Of a stretch of 20,320 nucleotides of DNA, positions 9,801 to 14,679 are shown piece after piece. The stretch is from an uncultured Clostridia bacterium (lineage in GTDB: Bacteria; Bacillota; Clostridia; Christensenellales; UBA1242). The notes beneath the pieces are model-generated. The model made no database searches and was not told the origin of the DNA. It was given only the letters and a program-made list of their open reading frames with translations. Made by a program: the position numbers and the translations under genes. The first letter of the stretch is position 1, and each line of letters starts with the position of its first letter. Location: the NCBI GenBank assembly GCA_934776915.1, contig CAKVNA010000002.1, forward strand, positions 1 through 20,320, read 5' to 3'.

Positions 9801-11025
9801 CAAAGTTTGCAACAAGGTCATATTCCGCCACCACATCTTCATTCCACAAGACATCATATTGATTATATCCATTTTTCTGGACTGTTTTGTTTTCAATTTT
9901 AAGGACATAACTTGAAGAAGAAATGTTTTGCACATATGACACAACGCTGCTTGAAATTTTGTTCAACCCGTCAAAAGAGTTCCCATTTTCTATATATTCT
10001 TTGTTGTCATAAAGTTCATATTCAATTCTATCAATCTGCTCGCCATATGATATGGTTTTGTTAAGCACCTTTACAGCAAGTTTTCTTGGGGATATTGTGT
10101 GTGTGCCTTTTGTGTAAACAAACTTGTAGTTCTTTTCGTCTTGCTCGCTTGAAAATTTGACTTGTGCCTCAACGGCATAACTTCCAACGCCGCTTGTCAA
10201 GTCCGCTTTTGAAACGAAAACGCATTTACCAACTTCTCTTTCACTATCCACCCCAACGCCAAAAAGCGAAGTTCCATTCTCAAAGTCAACATCGTCACCG
10301 CTTGCAAAAACTTTGTCAAAACTTTCATCGCCATAAACACTTGTCACATTTGGCACATCTATCAAAGTTGGAATAGCGGCAGGCAAAACATGTACATTTA
10401 AACTGCAAATTATAGTTTGAGTTGTTCTTCTTATACATTCAACAACATATTCCCCAGCATTTACAATTTCGCTTGTTTCAACAACAGTTTTCTTGCCATT
10501 TATTGTTGTAATTTCATAATATTTGCACTCATAATTGTCACTCATGTTGTTTGGCACAAGTGAAGTGACACTTTCACTTTCCAAAAGGTTTGCCCCTTCA
10601 TAGGTCAAATTTACATCACTTGAAGAAAAACTTGGCAACTTTGTTTCTGAAACATAAACTTTTATTGCGAAATATACAAGTTCACCATTTGTGTTTTTAT
10701 ATTGTGCGGAAACATCTGCCCAGCCCTCGCTTTTGGCGGACAATGCCCCACGAGAAGTTATTGTGGCGACATTGCTAGGCGTGCATTTCCAAGTTAAATC
10801 TTCTGCCGAATAACTATTAGGCTCAATTTTCACTTCCACTTGATAAGGCTTGTTTCGCTTGAGCACAGTCCAAGTGTTTTTGCCCGTTGGCGTGACATCT
10901 TGCCCCGACAAAGAAAGCGTGATAGAACTTAGCCTCTCCTCGTTGCAAGAGCAAGAAGAAAGCATAAATATTGACGAAAACACAAGCGGCAGCACAAATA
11001 AAAGACATAGAAGTTTCTTTTTCAT
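3877..11025 (-). CDS. Giant surface lipoprotein of Ig-like and MBG/YDG-like repeats
   Basis: From the ATG at 11025 this is 2382 residues. The start MKKKLLCLLF opens a lipoprotein signal peptide with lipobox LSSC (Cys 25), so the protein should be exported, diacylated and anchored to the membrane, facing out. A Big_2-like Ig domain follows (about 33-126). Most of the remainder is tandem beta domains of MBG/YDG type, seen as recurring K-x-YG-x-x-D strands (for example SKIYGEKDNAEYYL, SKIYGQDDPVFDF, RTYDGTNVVLDD) and closing ...AGTY...NY... strands. The last 190 or so residues are a different, unrecognised domain. No sortase signal or catalytic motif was seen. Such proteins act as adhesins or spacers. 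Upstream in-frame Met codons (11073, 11037) are possible, but GGTGGG five bases before 11025 and the Lys-rich n-region favour it. It stands alone between two terminator/promoter regions. Confidence 0.9.
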   Translation of the reverse strand: MKKKLLCLLFVLPLVFSSIFMLSSCSCNEERLSSITLSLSGQDVTPTGKNTWTVLKRNKPYQVEVKIEPNSYSAEDLTWKCTPSNVATITSRGALSAKSEGWADVSAQYKNTNGELVYFAIKVYVSETKLPSFSSSDVNLTYEGANLLESESVTSLVPNNMSDNYECKYYEITTINGKKTVVETSEIVNAGEYVVECIRRTTQTIICSLNVHVLPAAIPTLIDVPNVTSVYGDESFDKVFASGDDVDFENGTSLFGVGVDSEREVGKCVFVSKADLTSGVGSYAVEAQVKFSSEQDEKNYKFVYTKGTHTISPRKLAVKVLNKTISYGEQIDRIEYELYDNKEYIENGNSFDGLNKISSSVVSYVQNISSSSYVLKIENKTVQKNGYNQYDVLWNEDVVAEYDLVANFVCSGNVQVENSSMGKLKINPKDITVTPTSKSKIYGEKDNAEYYLGSYSSGVVDEREIVPFIFVSFNTTLDLGEGNMFAPVGTYYYSVDNTKNKNYNFTLCSDAKPTAMGARIVYEVTPVEVVLQFKDISDVYYKATETVGLDGDGYILEKVESLVVSGQIVASDKDCSQVFSDGKLQLVGSDQMEFRFRLDEVANSDKNSYKKFKLAMREYTFADANSKKENYRVTLKDSYVTTKREKLTVTPYIKPFFEAGYAATRTYDGTNVVLDDQFYKSFNLTGNFINGETATDVLPQDAKLLTLQSDGQYVKVLSSGEILVGEMKDCGRYKIMLDGTVTVNAGMEHYELVLDTSRIYFFEITQKQVHITLNSTSTITIDNVQYPSISKIYGQDDPVFDFKVLEEITGSGSGALSRTRTGKSDEVVGNYLLSSGDVNLGDNYSIVLDPCYLVILPREVLVTPTSPVVTYGSDIELNQYSYEISRSVPFDENLTTVPTFAGMFSLQKEGENVVRKTCYKVGTYDIMQGTFDCTSNNYTMTFVSGSTYLVNAKKAVLDILPVSNADKNSTPIQNATLADSQLKLKQAVGSVTLVATVANFKDGVDNYYVESKDEITLLITLDGEDVTDCYEWTLGRNVAYYFGKSVIEVKVVKKGEDVTTATTTYTGEQTADLFELVCINDNYSISSKSNISFYYIDERGQVLTSAPIDAGSYSVLPKIDNDHKLVIEYTLEGETKTVEFSELPQTSNLFVARLQEEGYLTIRKAEITVATDKVKFENTLTYGATSLPDITLEYLDGVITKYVFSVTEGGETKEAVLKEFDGKHFKVVEGVEEIATLNVGTYTYTLIVQPESANYNPATIYATLSIVAKEVKLTGGSAEIPEDLIYDGTTKNCVITPTFDLENVPYRMSYRYLKLKAEDFDGVDIKLKVYDYANGSVNLENSSLLDASAISSAANEVSYVAVVIDGTTYIVLNGTKAVELASSGASPQGAGVYLCVATISADGNNYSITRNGGSCEIAFLYEIKKNGNLTFAFGNSEFYYGTNFNLIDQTRDDFPFECAVSPNIGNAILFVATDGWGDNDILSVGTYQVKVKAVTPNFYKDETFEFKVKPCVAEIEFPQINSYAYTGYKIDSFFSNIKIKLYNHRGELDSTTTLDVALEDSSLPISTEFFMYDKALGEYNISLSENKQTDLAGNESYIPLKVGNYLLTLTVGGESANYYGIGNYEYSISKPAYTGEMNVVTKEVTYDPNISPLGLYNIIRYGDESKLSTKNGMFRIDLTESQYTLNIYVNVNGVDIELDPNATDEDSWVKYVMTCQNGGVDLRFVVTFDPDLNFAPAEVTRKLAVAKRTITKSNFSEPTGVTGYYYNGHEVYHALKYKGFASLDKVAEGQDPREFVNGSERVYVSYYDHNRTKTDYDYALEITDKLGNLIGLVGFVYYDGSTEIKKCPITPSEDYKVRYYISINGDNYTSTDDINPELAEPWISLFRINKISLSIQIERKTMEYSDTSFSIGNFALEDKDLDASKIKITVSSKDVSDLKVTLLPCGEGYASSAGATSNIVILVRLLLGSEAISIESSSSRILTKGDYTVQVSLLNSSSYDITKFFSTVTLFENGASTEYAAQDIVNGGGDKDGMFNLCASQLLTISPVKFQYETLEDMVKANKISAAGNEKEPVAYILQNGKKYFYSDNDKAFKLQGDNEGEYIAVNNFVTDNIVNLDKNATIKLSEAYTDIYEIKFYEASDTWEIQNENISYESIQALTKALVGNPDQGVSKAKYIVKFVAKNGNYNESNDLKFSRNVLCPWDLNDISTSQEFELKDEFTTGIGKAIWDASLETGDPINGDAANIADENGTTSSYIVKRVKFYDRSGYRRFKSNFYRKNRNDSTDIQLVDAFMLLFACRTDTSYDDTGVIHKIRMIKYTTYADDENNNDETVAEGQFNKDISVSGGADGPVEYFVVIGTNAIDSNYDYFYNLSITNLKIYT

Positions 11026-11076
11026 TTTTCCCACCATATAATTTTTGCTACAAAACCAAGCCACATAATTCAAATT

Positions 11077-11104
11077 ATTATATAATATATTGTCTTTCTT
11101 TCAA
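11077..11104 (-). promoter_or_regulatory. Candidate promoter of the giant lipoprotein gene
   Basis: On the minus strand, TTGAAA (11104-11099), a 16-base spacer and a consensus TATAAT (11082-11077) lie about 50 bases before the chosen ATG at 11025. This leaves an untranslated leader of about 45 bases. Confidence 0.6.
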
Positions 11105-11195
11105 AACAAAAAATTCAATTTTACGCACATTTTCGCATTTTTATGCACTTTTTCCCAGAAAACAAATTAAACATGGCGTAAGGGCAAAAAAGTGT

Positions 11196-11223
11196 TTGAA
11201 AAATTTTAATCTCGGTGTATAAT
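11196..11223 (+). promoter_or_regulatory. Candidate promoter of the dtd gene
   Basis: TTGAAA (11196-11201), a 16-base spacer and TATAAT (11218-11223) precede the ATG at 11244. The architecture matches the divergent lipoprotein promoter in the same intergenic region. Confidence 0.65.
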
Positions 11224-11243
11224 AGCCGTATAATGGAGGAATT

Positions 11244-11702
11244 ATGAGAGCAGTTGTTCAAAGATGTCACGAGGCGCAAGTTGTGGTTGGCGGAAATGTT
11301 GTTGGAAAAATTGGAAACGGCTTTGTGTGCTTTGTTGGCGTCAAGAAAGGCGACACTGACAAAGACCTTGACTATCTTGTTAGAAAAATTTGCGGACTGA
11401 GAATATTCTGTGACGAAAATGACAAAATGAACCTTGCTCCAAAAGATGTGGGTGCAGAACTTTTGGTCATTAGCAACTTTACACTGTACGCCAACACTAC
11501 TCATGGTTTCCGCCCAGACTTTTTTGAAAGTATGCCTCCGCAAGAGGCGAAAATTATGATTGAAAAATTTATTTCCCAATGCTCTGAACAAAAAGTTTTT
11601 AAGAAAATTAACACTGGAATATTTGGAGCAGAGATGCATGTTGATGTCAAAAATAACGGACCAATAACAATAATTATTGACTCATCTGACTGCAAAAGAT
11701 AA
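11244..11702 (+). CDS. dtd: D-aminoacyl-tRNA deacylase
   Basis: This enzyme hydrolyses D-amino acids (and glycine mischarged on tRNA-Ala) from tRNA in the cytoplasm, enforcing homochirality in translation. The 152 residues match the usual length. The N-terminus MRAVVQRC, the LRIFCDE segment (52-58), the KMNLAP segment (61-66), the GFRP motif (88-91), and the NNGPIT motif (137-142, with the Gly-Pro of the chiral selector) are present. The first signature, normally SQFTLY, reads SNFTLY (77-82), a Gln to Asn change. GGAGGA at 11235-11240 precedes the ATG. It is followed on the same strand by metG after about 200 bases that hold hairpins and DnaA boxes, so the two may or may not share a transcript. 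Identity is secure. Confidence 0.94.
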   Translation: MRAVVQRCHEAQVVVGGNVVGKIGNGFVCFVGVKKGDTDKDLDYLVRKICGLRIFCDENDKMNLAPKDVGAELLVISNFTLYANTTHGFRPDFFESMPPQEAKIMIEKFISQCSEQKVFKKINTGIFGAEMHVDVKNNGPITIIIDSSDCKR

Positions 11703-11740
11703 TTGCTATAATCCACTCGTCAAGCATTGTTCTCTATTCG

Positions 11741-11757
11741 GGTTGCTACTCGCAACC
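11741..11757 (+). other. Short hairpin in the dtd-metG intergenic region
   Basis: GGTTGC (11741-11746) and GCAACC (11752-11757) form a perfect six-base stem around TACTC. No T-run follows, so it is not a standard terminator. A second imperfect stem lies downstream (TCCCC-A-AAAGT, 11786-11796, with ACTTT-C-GGGGA, 11811-11821). I looked for T-box and SAM-riboswitch signatures that would suit metG and found none. Confidence 0.4.
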
Positions 11758-11850
11758 GCTCAAATTATGAACATGCTTTCCTCTTTCCCCAAAAGTTTCG
11801 TTTCACTGCTACTTTCGGGGACCCCTTATGATTTAAAAGTATAAAATAGG

Positions 11851-11885
11851 AGTTATCCACAATTTGTAGAAAAATGTGGATAACT
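11851..11885. promoter_or_regulatory. Two perfect DnaA boxes in inverted array upstream of metG
   Basis: AGTTATCCACA (11851-11861) and TGTGGATAACT (11875-11885) form an 11-bp perfect inverted repeat separated by 13 bases. Each arm contains the exact DnaA-box 9-mer TTATCCACA (11853-11861 on plus, 11883-11875 on minus). The array ends 13 bases before the AGGAG of metG. It could bind DnaA and influence metG expression, or act as a hairpin in the leader. No AT-rich unwinding element or longer box cluster was seen, so it is not called an origin. Confidence 0.6.
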
Positions 11886-11908
11886 TGAAAAGAAAAATAG
11901 GAGAAAAA

Positions 11909-13630
11909 ATGAAAGAAAAACGACTTATTACATCAGCACTTACATATGTAAACAACATTCCACATGTAGGGCACATTGTTGGTTGTCACTTGCCAGCAGA
12001 TATTTTTGCAAGATACTGCAGAAGTTTTGGCTATGACACAACATTTGTTGGTGGCTCGGATATGCACGGCACACCAAGCCTTGTCACTGCACAGGAAGTA
12101 GGACTTCCAGTTGAAGAACTTACAGAAAAATTGCATCAAATTCACAAACAAATTTATGAAAAGTTGGAAATTAGTTATGACATATATTCCAACACTCACA
12201 CAGATATTCACAAAGAAGTCACAACAGATTTCTTTTTGACACTTAACAAAAAAGGCTACATTTCACAAGGTGAAACTGATGTGTATTATTGCGACCACTG
12301 CAATATGTTTTTGCCAGACAGATATGTTGTTGGCACTTGCCCAAAATGTGGCTATGAAGGAGCAAATGGCGACCAATGTGAAAAATGCGACAGCCTTTTG
12401 TCCTCTGGCGAACTTATAAACGCAAAATGCAAAACTTGCGGCAGACCAGCAACACTAAAGAGAACAAAACACATTTTCCTTCGCCTTGACAAAGGCACAG
12501 AAATGCTTGACAAATACATTGAAAGCAAAAAAGATGTTTGGCGTCCACATGTTTATGCAGAAGCAAAAAAATGGGTGCAAGAAGGGCTTAAGGAAAGGTG
12601 TATTTCTCGTGACAACAAGTGGGGTTTCCCTATTCCACTTGACGGGTTTGAAAACAAAGTTTTCTATGTTTGGTTTGACGCCCCAATAGGCTACATTTCC
12701 ATAACAAAAGAACTTGACGAGCAAAAATATATAGATTTGTGGTGCAAAAAAGACGCAAAAATATACAATTTTGTGGGCAAAGATAACATTCAATTCCACA
12801 CGGTGTTCTTCCCAACTATGCTCCTTGAAAATGGCGAATATAACCTTGCACACAATGTTGTGGGGCTAAATTTCCTAAATTTTGAGGGACAAAAATTTAG
12901 CAAAAGCAAAAAAATTGGTGTGTTTTGCAATTCACTTATTGACAACTCAAAACAAATTGACATTGACACATTAAGGGCATATCTAGCGACAATCATTCCA
13001 GAAAACAGAGATACAGATTTTAAGTGGGAAGATTTTAAAAACAACTGCAACTCCGAACTTGTCGGGAAATTTGGCAACTTGTTTAACAGAAGTCTTAATA
13101 TGGTCAAAAGTTATTTTGGCGGAACTCTTGACTTGCCACTTCCAGACGAAAACGAACTTAACGATTTGGACAAGGAAGTTTTGCAAGCGATAAAAGAATA
13201 TCCACAAAAAATTTCTGACGCTTTTGAGCGTGCAGAACTGCGTGAAGCATACAAGCTTGTTATGAGTTATGCAACTGTTGGCAACGGCTATGTGGAAAAA
13301 TCTGCTCCATGGGCGCTTATGAAACAAGAAAAACCAGCTGAAGCACAAAAAGTTTTGCGACTTGCCCTTAACCTTTGTGCAAGCCTTTGTGTTGTAGCTT
13401 CGCCATTTATTCCACAAAAAACAAAAACTCTTTGGCAAGACCAACTTGCACTATCTGGCGACCCAACATCAAATAACTTTTGGGAAAACGCAAGCAAACT
13501 TAATATCCCAACGCCACACACAATCGGCACCCCTCAACCAATCTTTGAACGCTTTGACGACATCAAACTTAAAGAACTCCGTGACTTTATGTCCACCCCA
13601 TTTGATATTAAGGAATTCTTTAAAAAGTAA
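11909..13630 (+). CDS. metG: Methionyl-tRNA synthetase, zinc-knuckle form without C-terminal dimer domain
   Basis: This class I synthetase charges tRNA-Met with methionine. The 573 residues show the HIGH-type motif PHVGH (18-22) and a connective insertion with four CxxC pairs (128/131, 144/147, 157/160, 174/177) for zinc binding. The catalytic-domain strand VFYVWFDAPIGY (251-262) and the KMSKS-type loop KFSKSKK (329-335) follow, then the helical anticodon-binding domain (about 370-550). The protein stops there and lacks the Trbp111/EMAP-like C-terminal domain found in longer MetRS proteins. ATG 11909 is chosen because AGGAG (11899-11903) lies five bases before it. An in-frame GTG at 11876 sits inside the right DnaA box and has no ribosome binding site. 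Confidence 0.96.
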   Translation: MKEKRLITSALTYVNNIPHVGHIVGCHLPADIFARYCRSFGYDTTFVGGSDMHGTPSLVTAQEVGLPVEELTEKLHQIHKQIYEKLEISYDIYSNTHTDIHKEVTTDFFLTLNKKGYISQGETDVYYCDHCNMFLPDRYVVGTCPKCGYEGANGDQCEKCDSLLSSGELINAKCKTCGRPATLKRTKHIFLRLDKGTEMLDKYIESKKDVWRPHVYAEAKKWVQEGLKERCISRDNKWGFPIPLDGFENKVFYVWFDAPIGYISITKELDEQKYIDLWCKKDAKIYNFVGKDNIQFHTVFFPTMLLENGEYNLAHNVVGLNFLNFEGQKFSKSKKIGVFCNSLIDNSKQIDIDTLRAYLATIIPENRDTDFKWEDFKNNCNSELVGKFGNLFNRSLNMVKSYFGGTLDLPLPDENELNDLDKEVLQAIKEYPQKISDAFERAELREAYKLVMSYATVGNGYVEKSAPWALMKQEKPAEAQKVLRLALNLCASLCVVASPFIPQKTKTLWQDQLALSGDPTSNNFWENASKLNIPTPHTIGTPQPIFERFDDIKLKELRDFMSTPFDIKEFFKK

Positions 13631-13718
13631 AACACTTATAGAAATATATATTGTTTCATATACTCATATATTGATTGTATATAACGAATTTTTAATTATT
13701 TTATATAAAAAACACAGG

Positions 13719-13748
13719 AAAAATGGCCCAAAACGGGTCATTTTTTTT
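13719..13748. terminator. Bidirectional terminator between metG and the XRE regulator
   Basis: AAAAATGGCCC (13719-13729) pairs with GGGTCATTTTT (13735-13745) with one G-U pair and an AAAAC loop. A run of eight T follows on plus, and an A-rich left arm serves the minus strand. It overlaps the regulator's stop codon (13747-13749). Confidence 0.88.
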
Positions 13749-13953
13749 ACAATCCTACAAGTTCATCAATACTTGTTTCAAAAAACTTTGCTAAAATTAT
13801 GAGTGAATACATATTTGGCTCTCTTAGTCCGTTTTCCCACAAACTGATTACCCCTTTGCTCACACCAATGGCTTTTGCCAGTTCAACTTGCCCCAGACCT
13901 TTTTCTAACCGCAATTCTTTCAAATTGTCTTTAAACTTATTTTTATATTCCAT
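13747..13953 (-). CDS. Small XRE/Cro-type HTH transcriptional regulator
   Basis: This 68-residue protein is almost entirely one HTH_3/XRE DNA-binding domain. It has LKELRLEKGLGQVELAKAIG (11-30), then VSKGVISLWENGLREP with the recognition helix (about 31-46), then the closing helices to ELVGL. Such minimal Cro-like proteins act as dimeric repressors on palindromes. It is divergent from the zinc-ribbon membrane protein, with 91 bases between the starts. That region contains a palindrome placed as an operator. The ATG has no recognisable Shine-Dalgarno, and a TATAAT on the minus strand (13961-13956) lies only two bases upstream of it, so the true transcript start is unclear. Autoregulation and repression of the neighbour are inferred. 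Confidence 0.88.
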   Translation of the reverse strand: MEYKNKFKDNLKELRLEKGLGQVELAKAIGVSKGVISLWENGLREPNMYSLIILAKFFETSIDELVGL

Positions 13954-13964
13954 ATATTATATAT

Positions 13965-14009
13965 TCTCACTTTTGTAAGAAAAATACTTGACTTCTTACA
14001 ACTGTAAGA
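13965..14009. promoter_or_regulatory. Two candidate operator palindromes for the XRE regulator
   Basis: TCTTACA-AC-TGTAAGA (13994-14009) is a perfect 7-bp inverted repeat lying exactly between the -35 and -10 of the zinc-ribbon gene. A weaker copy, TCTCACT-TT-TGTAAGA (13965-13980), with an identical right half, lies 29 bases upstream, near the regulator's own start. The placement fits a repressor controlling both genes. Confidence 0.65.
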
Positions 14010-14017
14010 TATATAAT
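13988..14017 (+). promoter_or_regulatory. Promoter of the zinc-ribbon membrane protein gene
   Basis: TTGACT (13988-13993), an 18-base spacer filled by the palindrome, and consensus TATAAT (14012-14017) precede AAGGAGA (14032-14038) and the ATG at 14045. Confidence 0.75.
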
Positions 14018-14044
14018 AAACTAACTTACTAAAGGAGAAAGATT

Positions 14045-14641
14045 ATGAAATACTGTTCTCATTGTGGAAAAGAAATAGCAGACGAGGCAGTGGTCTGTAT
14101 TGGATGTGGTTGTGCTGTTCCAAATACACAGATAAATACAACTTCTTCAGCAACAGATACTGGCGAAAAGAAAACAAAATTTTGCTCCCATTGTGGAAAA
14201 GAAATTGATAACAATGCAGTTATTTGTATTGGCTGCGGATGTGCCGTCCCAAATTATAAACAGAAGAAATCTAAAATCAAAAATATATTGCCAGCAACAA
14301 CTTCAACCAGCAATGTAAGTGGGCTTAAAACAGCTGCTCTTGTCTTGAGTTACATATCAATCGCGACACTTGCACTTGGCAGTATTATAATTCTAATCTA
14401 TCTTATTGACTTGTATGCTTCGGTTACTCCTGCTCTTTTTCAAATAATGCTTCCATATTATATTCCATATTTCTTCAGTTGCTTAATTCCACTTGCATGG
14501 GGAATTCCTATGGTTATTGTTTTATCTGACAAAATTAAAAACGAAAAACCTATTTCAACCGGGTTTAAAATTTGCACACTTCTCTTTGTCAACACAGTTG
14601 CGGGTATTCTTCTGCTTTGTGACAAAGAACAAGATAACTAG
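14045..14641 (+). CDS. Membrane protein with two N-terminal zinc ribbons
   Basis: The 198 residues begin with two almost identical zinc-ribbon units. Unit 1 has CSHC (4-7) and CIGCGC (18-23). Unit 2 has CSHC (47-50) and CIGCGC (61-66). Each has two CxxC pairs plus an extra Cys, and each ends AVPN. A basic linker leads to three predicted membrane segments (about 97-123, 136-160, 174-192) and a short charged tail. With the ribbons cytoplasmic this is a common but uncharacterised Gram-positive architecture. The family has no defined function that I can assign. It has a strong promoter and Shine-Dalgarno, and is likely the regulated target of the divergent XRE protein. The tandem ribbon looks like a recent internal duplication. 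Confidence 0.87.
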   Translation: MKYCSHCGKEIADEAVVCIGCGCAVPNTQINTTSSATDTGEKKTKFCSHCGKEIDNNAVICIGCGCAVPNYKQKKSKIKNILPATTSTSNVSGLKTAALVLSYISIATLALGSIIILIYLIDLYASVTPALFQIMLPYYIPYFFSCLIPLAWGIPMVIVLSDKIKNEKPISTGFKICTLLFVNTVAGILLLCDKEQDN

Positions 14642-14645
14642 TTAG

Positions 14646-14679
14646 GAAAAAGAGTGTTGCTTTTGCAACACCTTTTTTA
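14646..14679. terminator. Bidirectional terminator between zinc-ribbon and HAD-hydrogenase genes
   Basis: GTGTTGC (14654-14660), loop TTTT, GCAACAC (14665-14671), flanked by an A-rich left arm and a run of T (14673-14678). It starts a few bases after the zinc-ribbon stop and overlaps the opposite gene's TAA (14679-14677). Confidence 0.85.

Noticed and set aside
11122..11153. Short imperfect tandem repeat of GCA followed by T-runs
   Set aside because: Three loose copies of about ten bases upstream of the lipoprotein promoter look like ordinary AT-rich intergenic sequence.
11121..11639. Minus-strand frame of 172 codons
   Set aside because: It is antisense to dtd, whose family motifs are clear on the plus strand.
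11735..11770. Dispersed repeat shared with 1172-1205
   Set aside because: A 12-mer (TATTCGGGTTGC) occurs in both intergenic regions with a nearby AATTATG, but 12-mer matches are expected by chance in a window this size and the flanks do not align well.
11703..11850. T-box or SAM riboswitch before metG
   Set aside because: Two hairpins are present, but no T-box consensus, specifier loop, terminator/antiterminator pair or S-box motif could be found.
11851..11885. Replication origin
   Set aside because: Only two DnaA boxes are clustered, with no AT-rich unwinding element and no dnaA, dnaN or gidA nearby.
13446..13802. Plus-strand frame across the end of metG
   Set aside because: It is out of frame with metG, covers its last domain, the terminator and the regulator's 3' end, and has no ribosome binding site.
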